The position numbers and the translations under genes were made by a program. The notes under the pieces were generated by a model. It was not told the DNA's origin, ran no database searches, and worked only from the letters and a program-made list of their open reading frames with translations. From NCBI GenBank assembly GCA_900546845.1, contig UREK01000001.1, forward strand, positions 62,001-126,000: a stretch of 64,000 nt of DNA, read 5' to 3'. Origin of the DNA: an uncultured Eubacteriales bacterium (GTDB lineage: Bacteria > Bacillota > Clostridia > Christensenellales > CAG-138). Shown here piece after piece: positions 9,523 through 17,637 of this stretch; positions within the stretch are counted from its first letter, which is position 1, and every line of letters starts with the position of its first letter.

Positions 9523-10659
9523 ATGCGGATTCAAAACGGTATTTTGCTCACCATGGAGGGCGGGCGCTTTGAAACGGGCTATGTGGACTTTGAAAACGGC
9601 GTCGTTACAGCCTGCGGGGATCTGCGGGATGCGCCCGCTTATTGCGGGGAGACGTTTGACGCCGCGGGCGGCTATATCCTGCCCGGACTGATCGACGCGC
9701 ATACGCATATCGGCATCTCGGAGGAAGGCCTGCGCTGGGAAGGGGAGGACTGCAACGAGACGACCTCCCCGGTCACGCCGGACGTGCGCGTGGTGGACGG
9801 CTTCAACCCGTTCGATACGGCGATCCCGAAGGCGCGGCGCGCGGGTGTGACGACCGTTGCGGTCGCCCCCGGCAGCACGAACGTGATCGGCGGGCAGATC
9901 GCCGCGATTAAGCTCGCGGGGACCAACGTGGACGAGATGACGCTCAAGGCCCCCTGCGCGATCAAATTTGCGCTTGGGGAAAACCCGAAGCGCAATTATG
10001 GGGAAAACAAAGGGCGCGAGCCCATGACGCGGATGGGGACGGCGGCCATTATGCGCCGCACGCTTACGCGCGCGCAGCGTTACCTGGCCAAAAAGGAGGC
10101 GGGCGAGGATCTATATGAGCCGGACATGGAGGCGCTCATCCCGCTGCTGCGGCGGGAGATCCCGGCGCATTTCCATGCGCACCGTGCGGATGACATCCTG
10201 ACGGCTGTGCGCATCGCAAAGGAGTTCCGCCTGCGCTATTGCATCCTGCACGCCACGGGCGCGGGGAAGATCATCCCCTGCCTTGCGGCGGAGGATATGA
10301 TCCCCGTAGTCGGTCCCTCAATGGGACCCGCCGGGAAGCCGGAGACCGTGGGCGGCTCGTTTGAAACGGCGGGGCAGCTCAGCAAGGCGGGCATGCGGGT
10401 CGCCATCACGACCGACCATGACGTTACGCCGCTCTGGCTGCTGCCGGCTTTTGCCGCGATGTGTGTGCGCGAAGGGCTTCCCGAGGAGGACGCGCTGCGC
10501 GCCATCACCATCCATGCCGCGCGCGCGATGGGCGTGGAGGATCGCGTCGGCTCCCTCAAGCCGGGCAAGGATGCGGACGTCGCCGTGTTTAACGGCCATC
10601 CGTTCCATTACCTGACCCGCACGGCCGCCGTGTTCATCGGCGGGAAGCGCGTGGAATAA
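9523..10659 (+). CDS. Amidohydrolase family protein (imidazolonepropionase-like)
   Basis: 378-residue metal-dependent hydrolase of the amidohydrolase superfamily. Metal motif LIDAHTHIG at about residues 58-66; later conserved pieces are AHFHAHRADDI, CILHATGAG and ITTDHDVTPLW, with the typical ending LKPGKDADVAVFNGHP. ATG 9523 is chosen because GAGGTGG lies five bases before it; an upstream in-frame GTG at 9514 lies inside that ribosome site. It is the last gene of the peptide-transporter operon, so it may act on an imported peptide-like or cyclic amide compound. The substrate is unknown. Confidence 0.88.
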   Translation: MRIQNGILLTMEGGRFETGYVDFENGVVTACGDLRDAPAYCGETFDAAGGYILPGLIDAHTHIGISEEGLRWEGEDCNETTSPVTPDVRVVDGFNPFDTAIPKARRAGVTTVAVAPGSTNVIGGQIAAIKLAGTNVDEMTLKAPCAIKFALGENPKRNYGENKGREPMTRMGTAAIMRRTLTRAQRYLAKKEAGEDLYEPDMEALIPLLRREIPAHFHAHRADDILTAVRIAKEFRLRYCILHATGAGKIIPCLAAEDMIPVVGPSMGPAGKPETVGGSFETAGQLSKAGMRVAITTDHDVTPLWLLPAFAAMCVREGLPEEDALRAITIHAARAMGVEDRVGSLKPGKDADVAVFNGHPFHYLTRTAAVFIGGKRVE

Positions 10660-10676
10660 AACTTTCCTGACGCACG

Positions 10677-10709
10677 ATGGGGCTGCCGGAAAAGGGCAGC
10701 CCCATTTAA
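10677..10709. terminator. Bidirectional intrinsic terminator
   Basis: ATGGGGCTGCC at 10677-10687 pairs with GGCAGCCCCAT at 10695-10705, with short T/A runs on both sides. It separates the converging amidohydrolase and ABC-2 permease genes. Confidence 0.8.
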
Positions 10710-10725
10710 AAATGGACGTTTGGCG

Positions 10726-11514
10726 CTAAGCCGCAATATCCTTCCTCGCATAACGCGCGAATGCGGCGCATACGGAGATGGCTGCATAGCCAAGGCCAAG
10801 CAGCAGCAGCGGGACGTTGAGCGTGGAATCCGCAATGATGTCCGCCGCCTCCGCATAGTGGAAGGGCGTAATATAGTGCAGGAATTCCGCCGCTTCGGAG
10901 ATGTTGCCGACGAGGTTCAAAAAGTACAGAAACGCGGCGAGGCAAAGGCCCGCACCGACGCCTCCGCGCCGCGCAAAGGCGGATGCGCCGAAGCAGATGC
11001 AGCCGATCTCCACCTGCAAGGCAAGCTGGGCGAGGTGGAACAGCGCGAATTCGCGCACGGCGATTTTTTCGCCGATGGCCGCGAACGAGAGCAGGGAACA
11101 GCAGACGCAGGCCGCGTTGAACAGCAGCAGCTGTGCGAGCAGCGCGGCGAGCTTTTCCGCGACGACGCGGGTGCGGGAGACCGGGTGCGTCAAAAGGAAT
11201 TCCGCCGTGTGCGCGCCTTCTTCCTTGGCGAGCAGGCGCACGCCGAGATAGGCCGCGAACAGCGCCCCGCCGATGCCGAGCACGTTGCCGCATTCGACGC
11301 CGTAAAAGCCCATCGGCTCCGCGAAGCTGATCCGATCCATGCCGAAGGCGGCGGTAAAGTCGCCCATTTCGGAAAACAGGTCGCTTACGCTGCCCATCTG
11401 CCCCAGCATCTCCGGGAAGAGGATCATGCAGAGGAAGATCATCCCGCCCACAATGGCGCACCAGACGCAAAGCGTTTTTGCGCTTTGCTTCATTTCATGC
11501 CGGAAGATGGTCAT
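10726..11514 (-). CDS. ABC-2 type exporter permease
   Basis: 262-residue membrane protein with about six hydrophobic segments. It has the usual ABC-2 layout: one N-terminal segment (about residues 18-38), a large loop, then a cluster of segments. RTRVVAEKLAALLAQLLLF is typical of ABC-2 permeases. The start ATG overlaps the stop of the ATPase gene, so it is the third gene of the tetR-ATPase-permease operon. The exported substrate is unknown; control by a TetR repressor suggests a toxic or signalling compound. Confidence 0.88.
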   Translation of the reverse strand: MTIFRHEMKQSAKTLCVWCAIVGGMIFLCMILFPEMLGQMGSVSDLFSEMGDFTAAFGMDRISFAEPMGFYGVECGNVLGIGGALFAAYLGVRLLAKEEGAHTAEFLLTHPVSRTRVVAEKLAALLAQLLLFNAACVCCSLLSFAAIGEKIAVREFALFHLAQLALQVEIGCICFGASAFARRGGVGAGLCLAAFLYFLNLVGNISEAAEFLHYITPFHYAEAADIIADSTLNVPLLLLGLGYAAISVCAAFARYARKDIAA

Positions 11515-12392
11515 TCGTCCGTCCCTCCATTCTGATAAAAATGCAGGAATACCTCTTCGAGGTCTGGCTCCGTGATGGTCAGGTCGGTTACGGGGAGCCC
11601 CTGGAGCGCCGCGATGAGCGCTGGCATTTCCCCGCCATACAGGAAGCTGACACCATGCTCCGTGCGGGAGACGTCAGCCATGCCAGGGAGATCCAATGCA
11701 GGTATCCCCTGTACGTTTACGCGCCGCGCAGCCGTGCGCGCAAGGCGCTCCACCGTGTCGCAGGCGATGAGCCGCCCTTCCCGAATGATGGCGGCGCGGC
11801 CGCAGTGGCGTTGGATCTCCGAAAGCACGTGGGAGGAGAGGAACACTGTGGCGCCTGCCCGGTGCCGCTCCTTCAGAATGGCGAAGAACTCCTTCTGCAT
11901 GAGCGGGTCAAGGCCGCTCGTCGGTTCGTCAAGGATGGAAAGGCGCGGCTTGTGCTGCAACGCGCAGATGATGCCGAGCTTTTTGCGGTTGCCCAGGGAA
12001 AGCTCCTCTACCTTGCGGCGCGGGTCGAGCGCAAGGCGCTCGCACAGCGCGGCGGCCTCCTTTGCGCAGTCGAGCCCACGCAGCTTTGCGGAGAACGCGA
12101 TGACGTCGCCTGCGCGCATGCCGGGGTAGAACGCGGCTTCGGAGGGGAGATACCCAACGTTTGCAAGGATCTCCCGGCGGTGCTTCGTACAATCGAGCCC
12201 GAAGAGCTCCGCCCGCCCTGCGGTGGGGGAGATGAGCCCAAGCAGCGTGCGGATGGTCGTGCTTTTGCCGGCGCCGTTTGGCCCGATGAAGCCGAAAAAC
12301 TCGCCTTCAGCAAGCGAGATGCTGAGGCCCTCAACGCCGCGCGCCTTGCCATAGCGCTTGGTCAATCCTTCGGTTTTGAGGATCGCGTCCAT
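11511..12392 (-). CDS. ABC exporter ATP-binding protein
   Basis: 293-residue ATPase. Walker A GPNGAGKST, signature LSLGNRKKLG, Walker B LSILDEPTSGLD, switch His in FLSSHVLSE. The C-terminal extension after about residue 215 is common in CcmA/DrrA-like exporters. The start is ATG 12392, which shares a base with the stop codon of tetR (TGATG). Its ribosome site GGGAGGA lies inside the end of tetR. A TTG one codon earlier is possible. It partners with the ABC-2 permease downstream. Confidence 0.92.
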   Translation of the reverse strand: MDAILKTEGLTKRYGKARGVEGLSISLAEGEFFGFIGPNGAGKSTTIRTLLGLISPTAGRAELFGLDCTKHRREILANVGYLPSEAAFYPGMRAGDVIAFSAKLRGLDCAKEAAALCERLALDPRRKVEELSLGNRKKLGIICALQHKPRLSILDEPTSGLDPLMQKEFFAILKERHRAGATVFLSSHVLSEIQRHCGRAAIIREGRLIACDTVERLARTAARRVNVQGIPALDLPGMADVSRTEHGVSFLYGGEMPALIAALQGLPVTDLTITEPDLEEVFLHFYQNGGTDE

Positions 12393-13009
12393 CAAAGAAA
12401 TTCCTCCCTATAAAATTGTTGCTTGAGCAGCGCGACATGCGCCAGAAATTCATCATTGAGCGCTTCGAGATCCTTGAGCTGTTCCGGCGTGCGGCTGCGC
12501 ATGAAGCCATCCGCCATCCAGAGCACGATGTTGAGCAGCGCCTCTGCGGAAACACCCTCCTTCAGTTTGGATGCGTCCGCACGGGCCAGGAAGCGCGCGC
12601 TGCTGTCCATGACGATTGCGCTGAAGCTGTCCACGAGGGCGGGGCGCACGCGTGGATCCTCCTCAAAATACGCGTTGGCGATGAACTGCATCGCATAAGG
12701 GTGTGCATGCAGGATGGCGATTTTGGAAAGCTGCGCGCTTACGAGGATGTTGAAGAAGTCCGTTTCGGAATAATCGTGCGCTGCGGACATCTCCCGGATC
12801 ACGAGTTTTGTCGCATAATCGTAAAGGTAAAGGTAAAACTCCCGCTTGCTCCCAAAATAATGGAACAGCAACGCCTTGGAAACGCCTGCAAGGCGCGCCG
12901 CTTCCTCCATGGAAGCCTTGGCATAATTGTGCTTGGCGAACACCTGCAATCCGGCGCTGCGCATCGCCTCCTGCCGCTCCGCCGGGAGCTCGAAGAAACG
13001 CTGGTTCAA
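12392..13009 (-). CDS. TetR family repressor of an ABC exporter operon
   Basis: 205-residue regulator. The N-terminal TetR helix-turn-helix spans about residues 12-55 (MEEAARLAGVSKALLFHYFG) and the rest is a variable ligand-binding domain. The start is a TTG at 13009, seven bases after AGGAGG; a further upstream in-frame ATG lies inside the promoter and operator region and is unlikely. It heads a three-gene operon with the ATPase and permease. Two near-identical palindromes flank the promoter, so it very likely represses its own operon until a ligand binds. Confidence 0.9.
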   Translation of the reverse strand: MNQRFFELPAERQEAMRSAGLQVFAKHNYAKASMEEAARLAGVSKALLFHYFGSKREFYLYLYDYATKLVIREMSAAHDYSETDFFNILVSAQLSKIAILHAHPYAMQFIANAYFEEDPRVRPALVDSFSAIVMDSSARFLARADASKLKEGVSAEALLNIVLWMADGFMRSRTPEQLKDLEALNDEFLAHVALLKQQFYREEFL

Positions 13010-13022
13010 AAGAAGACCTCCT

Positions 13023-13075
13023 GTGTTGACCGAATCGGTTAACACAATTATAGCATGGTTGATCGAATCGGTCAA
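13023..13075 (-). promoter_or_regulatory. Promoter of the tetR-ABC operon with two TetR operators
   Basis: On the minus strand TTGACC (13070-13075), a 17-base spacer and TATAAT (13047-13052) form a near-consensus promoter. One dyad with core TTGATCGAATCGGTCAA (13059-13075) covers the -35 and spacer. A second dyad with core TTGACCGAATCGGTTAA (13026-13042) follows the -10. The shared core GAATCGGT and the regulator gene directly downstream point to TetR autoregulation. Confidence 0.85.
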
Positions 13076-13080
13076 TATAA

Positions 13081-13350
13081 CGCTGATGCTTGGCTGAAGA
13101 AACTCGGAGCTCTCCTTTCAAAAAGGAAGTAAATTGATGCAGTGCATCCCCAACAACAAAAAGGAAATTTGCCCGCATAGGAGGCCGCTTTCCTCCGTTT
13201 TACGTATACTCCTTATGCTTGCCGTTGTTCCCGTTAAGAGAGGAAAAAGGCTCCGCCCAGCCCGCTGCGGCACGGGCCTTTGCGCAACGCAAATGCCTGC
13301 GTCCGCCTGCGCGCCCCATTATAAGGACAACTGTGATTGAGCAGAATAAA
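13081..13350. other. Intergenic stretch between tetR promoter and DUF134-NifX promoter
   Basis: The tetR and DUF134-NifX genes are 412 bases apart. The two ends hold the promoters annotated separately. The middle contains only short open frames without ribosome sites or recognisable products, and no convincing RNA structure was seen. Confidence 0.5.
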
Positions 13351-13354
13351 GTTA

Positions 13355-13404
13355 TTGACATATGACGGAAATGGAGTATACTGAATTTGTAAATGGCATA
13401 TGTC
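13355..13404 (+). promoter_or_regulatory. Promoter with a pair of inverted CATATG motifs before the DUF134-NifX gene
   Basis: TTGACA (13355-13360), a 16-base spacer and TATACT (13377-13382) form a good promoter. GACATATG (13357-13364) overlaps the -35 and its reverse complement CATATGTC lies at 13397-13404, after the start-site region. The arrangement suggests an operator for a dimeric regulator, possibly the DUF134 HTH domain itself. That assignment is inference. Confidence 0.65.
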
Positions 13405-13421
13405 GGAAAAAGGAGGCGCTC

Positions 13422-14249
13422 ATGCCAAGACCGTGCAAACAAAGGCGCGTCTGCGCCATGCCCGGCTGCCTGCGGTTTGGGCCGGTGGAGGGCGGCAAGC
13501 CCGAGCTGCCGCCGATTGCGATGGCGGTGGATGAATTTGAGGCGATCCGCCTCATCGACTACGAAGGGCTGACGCAGGAAGCGTGCGCGGCACGCATGAA
13601 CGTCGCGCGCACCACGGCGCAGGCGATTTATGCGGGCGCGCGCAGCAAGGTTGCCGAATGCTTGGTGACGGGGCGGGAGCTGACGATCCAGGGCGGCGCA
13701 TACGTGCTGTGCGACGGCGCGGCGATCGGCTGTGGGCACGCCTGCGCGCGGAGGCGGTGCGAAACGCCGGAAGAACAATACGAGGGGGAAAACCCCAGAA
13801 ACGGAAGGAGAAAAAACATGCGGATCGCGGTAACTTATGAAAACGGGACGGTATTCCAGCATTTTGGGCATGCGGAGCAGTTTAAGCTGTACGATGTGGA
13901 AAGCGGCGCGGTGCGCGCCTCCAAGATTGTGGAAACCAACGGCAGCGGCCACGGCGCGCTTGCGGCGTTCCTGAAGGGGAACGGCGTGGATGTGCTGATC
14001 TGCGGCGGCATTGGCGCAGGCGCGCAGAACGCGCTGCGGGAAGCAGGCGTCCAGCTCTATGGCGGCGTTACAGGCAGCGCGGACGAGGCGGTCTCGGCGC
14101 TTTTGAACGGTACGCTTGCGTATAACGTAGCCGTGCAGTGCAGCCACCACGACGAACGCCATGGCGCGGATCATGCCTGCGGCGAGCATGGCTGCGGCGG
14201 GCATGCGGAAGGCCATGCCTGCGGAGGCCACACCTGCGGCGGGAAATGA
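13422..14249 (+). CDS. DUF134 HTH protein fused to NifX-like domain with His/Cys-rich tail
   Basis: 275 residues. Residues 1-105 match the DUF134 family (MPRPCKQRRVC, FEAIRLIDYEGLTQEACA helix-turn-helix region). Residues 133-235 match the dinitrogenase Fe-Mo cofactor/NifX-NifB-like family (MRIAVTYENGTVFQHFGHAEQF, VLICGGIGAGAQNAL). The last 36 residues hold eight His and five Cys, so they probably bind metal. The two domains are usually separate neighbouring genes. Here they are one continuous frame, but an internal ATG at 13818 has its own GGAAGGAG site, so a separate NifX-like protein may also be made. Start ATG 13422 follows AAAAAGGAGG. Confidence 0.85.
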   Translation: MPRPCKQRRVCAMPGCLRFGPVEGGKPELPPIAMAVDEFEAIRLIDYEGLTQEACAARMNVARTTAQAIYAGARSKVAECLVTGRELTIQGGAYVLCDGAAIGCGHACARRRCETPEEQYEGENPRNGRRKNMRIAVTYENGTVFQHFGHAEQFKLYDVESGAVRASKIVETNGSGHGALAAFLKGNGVDVLICGGIGAGAQNALREAGVQLYGGVTGSADEAVSALLNGTLAYNVAVQCSHHDERHGADHACGEHGCGGHAEGHACGGHTCGGK

Positions 14250-14267
14250 CACGCAGACAGTATGAAA

Positions 14268-14303
14268 ATCATGGGCTGCGGAAGCGTTTTCGCAGCCCAT
14301 GAT
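14268..14303. terminator. Strong hairpin after the DUF134-NifX gene
   Basis: A 13-base perfect stem: ATCATGGGCTGCG at 14268-14280 pairs with CGCAGCCCATGAT at 14291-14303. There is no T-run after it, so it may be an mRNA 3' stabiliser rather than an efficient terminator. Confidence 0.55.
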
Positions 14304-14383
14304 AGCTGTAAAGGCGCGGCGCGTTCCTTTACTTCCGCCCCCGCATTTGCTATACTGAAAAACAAAAAGCCGAGGCAGGACCA

Positions 14384-15067
14384 ATGAACGGAAAACCGCG
14401 AAAAAAACGGGAGCCGCAGGGAAAACAGCCGGAATTCCTCCGGTTTTGCGCCACTGCGTTCGACGAGCTTTGGTATTTGGTCAAGCTGAACCTGCTCTTC
14501 CTTGCGGGGTGCGCGCCGGTTGTGACCATGCCGATGGCGCTTACGGCGGCGCTGCGCGTTACGAGCCTCCTTGCGGGCGGGAAACGGCCGCCGCTCTGGC
14601 CCGAATTCCGCAAGGCGTTCCTGGGCGAATGGAAGCGCGCGCTGCCCTGCGGCTGGGCGTTTGCGCTTGCCGCGGGGCTTGCCGGGTACGGCGCGTATTC
14701 CTACGGCGCGATGGCGGGCGCAAACCCGCTCGCACTGCTGCCGCTCCTTGCGGCGGCGCTGATTTTTGCGGCGCTCACGGCCGCCGGGCTTTACTTCCAT
14801 TCCATGCTGGCCATGTGCGAGCTTTCGCTTGGGGACATGCTCAGAAACGCGCTGATCCTGGCTGTTTCGGAATTCCGGCGCAGCGTGCTCGCGGTTTTCG
14901 CGCTTGTGATGTGCATCGGCGCGTCGACGCTGTTCTTCCCGGTGACGCTGCCGCTCGCCGTGTTCCTATTGCCTGCGCTCGGCCTGCTCGCGGCCTCCTT
15001 TGCGCTCCGCCCCGGGCTTTTGCGCTGCATGCTGGCCGGGGAGGATGAGGAAGCCGGTGCGCGGTGA
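14384..15067 (+). CDS. DUF624 (YesL-like) membrane protein
   Basis: 227 residues with a basic N-terminus and about five hydrophobic segments. FDELWYLVKLNLLFLAGCAPVVTMPMA fits the conserved start of the DUF624/YesL family, in which a Trp-containing segment enters the membrane. Such proteins are often found near sugar transporters, but none is adjacent here. The ribosome site before ATG 14384 is weak (GCAGGACC). A clear terminator follows. Function unknown. Confidence 0.7.
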   Translation: MNGKPRKKREPQGKQPEFLRFCATAFDELWYLVKLNLLFLAGCAPVVTMPMALTAALRVTSLLAGGKRPPLWPEFRKAFLGEWKRALPCGWAFALAAGLAGYGAYSYGAMAGANPLALLPLLAAALIFAALTAAGLYFHSMLAMCELSLGDMLRNALILAVSEFRRSVLAVFALVMCIGASTLFFPVTLPLAVFLLPALGLLAASFALRPGLLRCMLAGEDEEAGAR

Positions 15068-15128
15068 GCGGCGCGACACTGCGTTTCATCCGGAATTTGA
15101 GTCGGGAGGGGAAAGAAAAGCGGTTATG

Positions 15129-15161
15129 AAGCCCGGAGCCAGCGCGGCACGGGCTTTTTTA
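15129..15161 (+). terminator. Intrinsic terminator after the DUF624 gene
   Basis: AAGCCCG at 15129-15135 pairs with CGGGCTT at 15150-15156 and runs into TTTTTT. It ends transcription from the gene upstream. The 300-base gap to the next gene holds this terminator and the promoter of the surface protein, and nothing else was seen. Confidence 0.75.
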
Positions 15162-15253
15162 TAGCAGCGCAAAGGAGATGCACTGCTTTTTTATTTCAGG
15201 CAGGAGGCGGAGGCGCCTTGCAGCAACATAACAACATGTTTTATAAAATATAT

Positions 15254-15281
15254 ATGACAACTGCCGGATTTATGATATAAT
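15254..15281 (+). promoter_or_regulatory. Promoter of the surface protein gene
   Basis: ATGACA (15254-15259), 16-base spacer, TATAAT (15276-15281), in a distinctly AT-rich patch. About 87 bases of leader follow before the ATG at 15369. Confidence 0.6.
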
Positions 15282-15368
15282 AAAAACAAGGAAAAACATG
15301 GGTCGGCAGCGGCAAGAGCCAGGGGGAGCATGCGGACGCAGACGCCATGAATCATTGAGGAGGGAACG

Positions 15369-17360
15369 ATGAAAACGAAACAGAAGAAAACGCTTGCATT
15401 TCTGCTGTGCGCGGCGCTTGTGCTGGCGCTTTGTCCCGCGGCCTTAGCGGAAGGCGGAGAAGCGCCCCAGACCACCGGCCCGTGGTTGATCGGCGAAACG
15501 CAGTATGCCACGTTCGCGGATGCGGTGGCTGCCGTCCCGGAAGACGGCACCGCTACGACGATCCAGCTCACGGCGAATACGGAATGCGCCGGCTCGAAGG
15601 TGCAGCCGAACCAGAACATCACGGTCAACCTGGGCAACTACACGTTTACGGTCGTCGCACCCACTGTAGGCTCGGCGGGTACCGAGACGAACGGATTCCA
15701 GCTCCTGAAGGGAAGCACCGTAACGTTCCAGAATGGAACGCTCTATGCTGCCCCAAACCCCAAGCTAGGAATTTTCATCCAGAACTACTGCAATTTGACG
15801 CTGCACAATGTAGAAGTCGATGCGAGCGGCTCTAACGCCGAGTATGTTGTAAGCAACAACAACGGCAGCCTGACGGTTACTGGCAGCACGAGCCTTCTGG
15901 CTCCTGATGGCCAAAAGGCATTTGACGTCTATTATTGGCCGAATGGCGGCTATCCGGATGGCGTTACCGTCAACGTGAACACGACTGGCACGATTCAGGG
16001 CGACATCGAATATGGACATGATAAAACGCAGACTGACGTTCTGGAGAAAGCGAAGATCAACATCCAGTCCGGCACGTTTACGGGCAGCGTAACGACGGCC
16101 GTTGAGAACGCCAACATCACCGTGAACGGCGGCACGTTTGATGCCAATAACCAGGCCAGCTTTGTGCCGTATGTGCCTGAGGGCAACACGCTGGTTCAGA
16201 ACGAGGATGGCACGTATTCCCTTGGAGTTGCCGAAAACGCTGTTGCCACAGTGGGCGGAAAAGGATATGAGTCCCTGCAGGCTGCAATCAATGCGGCGAA
16301 AGCGGGAGAGACTGTCAAGTTGCTCAAGGATACGAATGAGAATGTGACGATCGCATCCGGCAGCTTCACGCTGGATCTCAACGGCAAAACGCTCGACGGC
16401 GGAACGACGAAGGGAACAGCCGCGCTGACGAACAACGGCGGCAATATTGTGATCACCGACAGCGTGGGCAGCGGGCAGATCAAGCGCTCGGATACCAGCA
16501 AGGCGGGATGCTATTACACCATCCTGAACAACAGCGGAACGCTGGAGATCGCGGGCGGCAAGGTGTACAACCATGCGGGCGGCGACGAACCGACCCCGTG
16601 GTCGGGCGCGTCCCTGATCTGCAACGGCCCCCACGCTGAGGCGACCCTGATCATCAGCGGCGGCCATATCGAGCAGGACAACTTTATCGCTGTGAAGAAC
16701 GACGCGTGCGGAATCCTGAAGATCACTGGCGGTACGATTACATCCAAAACCCAGTCCGTGCAGAACTGGTGCGAAGCTGAGCTCTCCGGCGGTACGCTGA
16801 CGGGCACTGTGCTCACCGCCGGATATGTAGACAACGGCACCGTGAGCGCAGGGCACACGGTCGTGTCCGGCAGCTGCTCCATAAAGGGGGATATGCAGGT
16901 GTATTGGTACGACACCAACCCCGCGCCGTCGCCGTCCAATCTCCCGACCATAGAGGTGAGGGGCGGCTCCATTGACGGCAAGCTGGTAAAAGTCACAAGA
17001 GCCGGCATTGTTGCCAATGACGATGCGAACAGCCAGATCGTGATTTCCGGCGGCACGTTCACGAGCCCGGTTCCCGATGAATTCTGCGCGCCCGGGTATC
17101 ACCCGGAGGAACTTGAAAACGGCGGCTACGGCGTGAGCGACTATTACCACACCGGCACTACCGGCTCCGGCCTGGTTTCCGGCGGCGTGGTGATTGGAAC
17201 GGGGACGAACACCGGCGCGGTGACAGATCCCTCGCTCCTCCCCCCGCAGACCGGCGACGCGGGCAGCGTTGGGATCGTGGGCGCACTGTTGCTCCTGGCT
17301 TCCTGCGGCATGGCGGGGATCGCCCTGCGCAGGAGCGCCAAAAAGCGCGAAATGAACTAA
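15369..17360 (+). CDS. Secreted beta-helix surface protein with LPXTG-like C-terminal anchor
   Basis: 663 residues. A signal peptide at about 1-27 ends in CPAALA. Two copies of an ATFADAVAAV / YESLQAAINAA segment follow, which start parallel beta-helix repeats in Firmicutes surface proteins. The body is rich in Gly-Gly-Thr rungs (GGTFDANN, SGGHIEQDN, TGGTITSK, SGGTLTG, SGGTFTS), typical of a right-handed beta-helix. The C-terminus carries LPPQTGD, a hydrophobic helix and the basic tail RRSAKKR, a sortase-type signal. The motif aligns as PPQTG rather than LPXTG. RBS GAGGAGGGAACG. Probably displayed on the cell wall; ligand or enzymatic role unknown. Confidence 0.85.
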   Translation: MKTKQKKTLAFLLCAALVLALCPAALAEGGEAPQTTGPWLIGETQYATFADAVAAVPEDGTATTIQLTANTECAGSKVQPNQNITVNLGNYTFTVVAPTVGSAGTETNGFQLLKGSTVTFQNGTLYAAPNPKLGIFIQNYCNLTLHNVEVDASGSNAEYVVSNNNGSLTVTGSTSLLAPDGQKAFDVYYWPNGGYPDGVTVNVNTTGTIQGDIEYGHDKTQTDVLEKAKINIQSGTFTGSVTTAVENANITVNGGTFDANNQASFVPYVPEGNTLVQNEDGTYSLGVAENAVATVGGKGYESLQAAINAAKAGETVKLLKDTNENVTIASGSFTLDLNGKTLDGGTTKGTAALTNNGGNIVITDSVGSGQIKRSDTSKAGCYYTILNNSGTLEIAGGKVYNHAGGDEPTPWSGASLICNGPHAEATLIISGGHIEQDNFIAVKNDACGILKITGGTITSKTQSVQNWCEAELSGGTLTGTVLTAGYVDNGTVSAGHTVVSGSCSIKGDMQVYWYDTNPAPSPSNLPTIEVRGGSIDGKLVKVTRAGIVANDDANSQIVISGGTFTSPVPDEFCAPGYHPEELENGGYGVSDYYHTGTTGSGLVSGGVVIGTGTNTGAVTDPSLLPPQTGDAGSVGIVGALLLLASCGMAGIALRRSAKKREMN

Positions 17361-17376
17361 CCTCTCCATGAAACGA

Positions 17377-17408
17377 GCCGCCCCCGGAGAACCGGGGGCG
17401 GCATTTTT
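17377..17408 (+). terminator. Terminator of the surface protein gene (left tip of the repeat element)
   Basis: GCCGCCCCCGG at 17377-17387 pairs with CCGGGGGCGGC at 17392-17402, loop AGAA, then ATTTTT. This is a strong intrinsic terminator. Confidence 0.85.
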
Positions 17409-17637
17409 GCGTTGAGGCTTTACGGAACGGCTTCTTGATACGGCAATCCTCAGTCCGCTTCGCGAACAGCCCCTTTGCCAAAGGAGCCTTTTGGCCTGTG
17501 CGCTCTCGAGCGCCGTCCGAATACGAAGCCCGTTGGAGTTCACCACGCCCAAACGCCCCCTTTTTGAAAGGGGGTGGCAGCGTGTAAGCGCTGACGGGGG
17601 ATTGCCGTATCCCGAGGCGCTTCGGGAAGCACCAACG

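Noticed and set aside
13134..13340. A 68-codon plus-strand frame between tetR and the DUF134-NifX gene
   Set aside because: No ribosome site or recognisable product, and it ends before the promoter of the next gene.
13200..14384. A 394-codon minus-strand frame over the DUF134-NifX gene
   Set aside because: No ribosome site, no family match; it mirrors the fusion gene.
15296..15360. Possible riboswitch in the leader of the surface protein gene
   Set aside because: The leader is GC-rich but matches none of the conserved blocks I know and has no terminator before the ATG.
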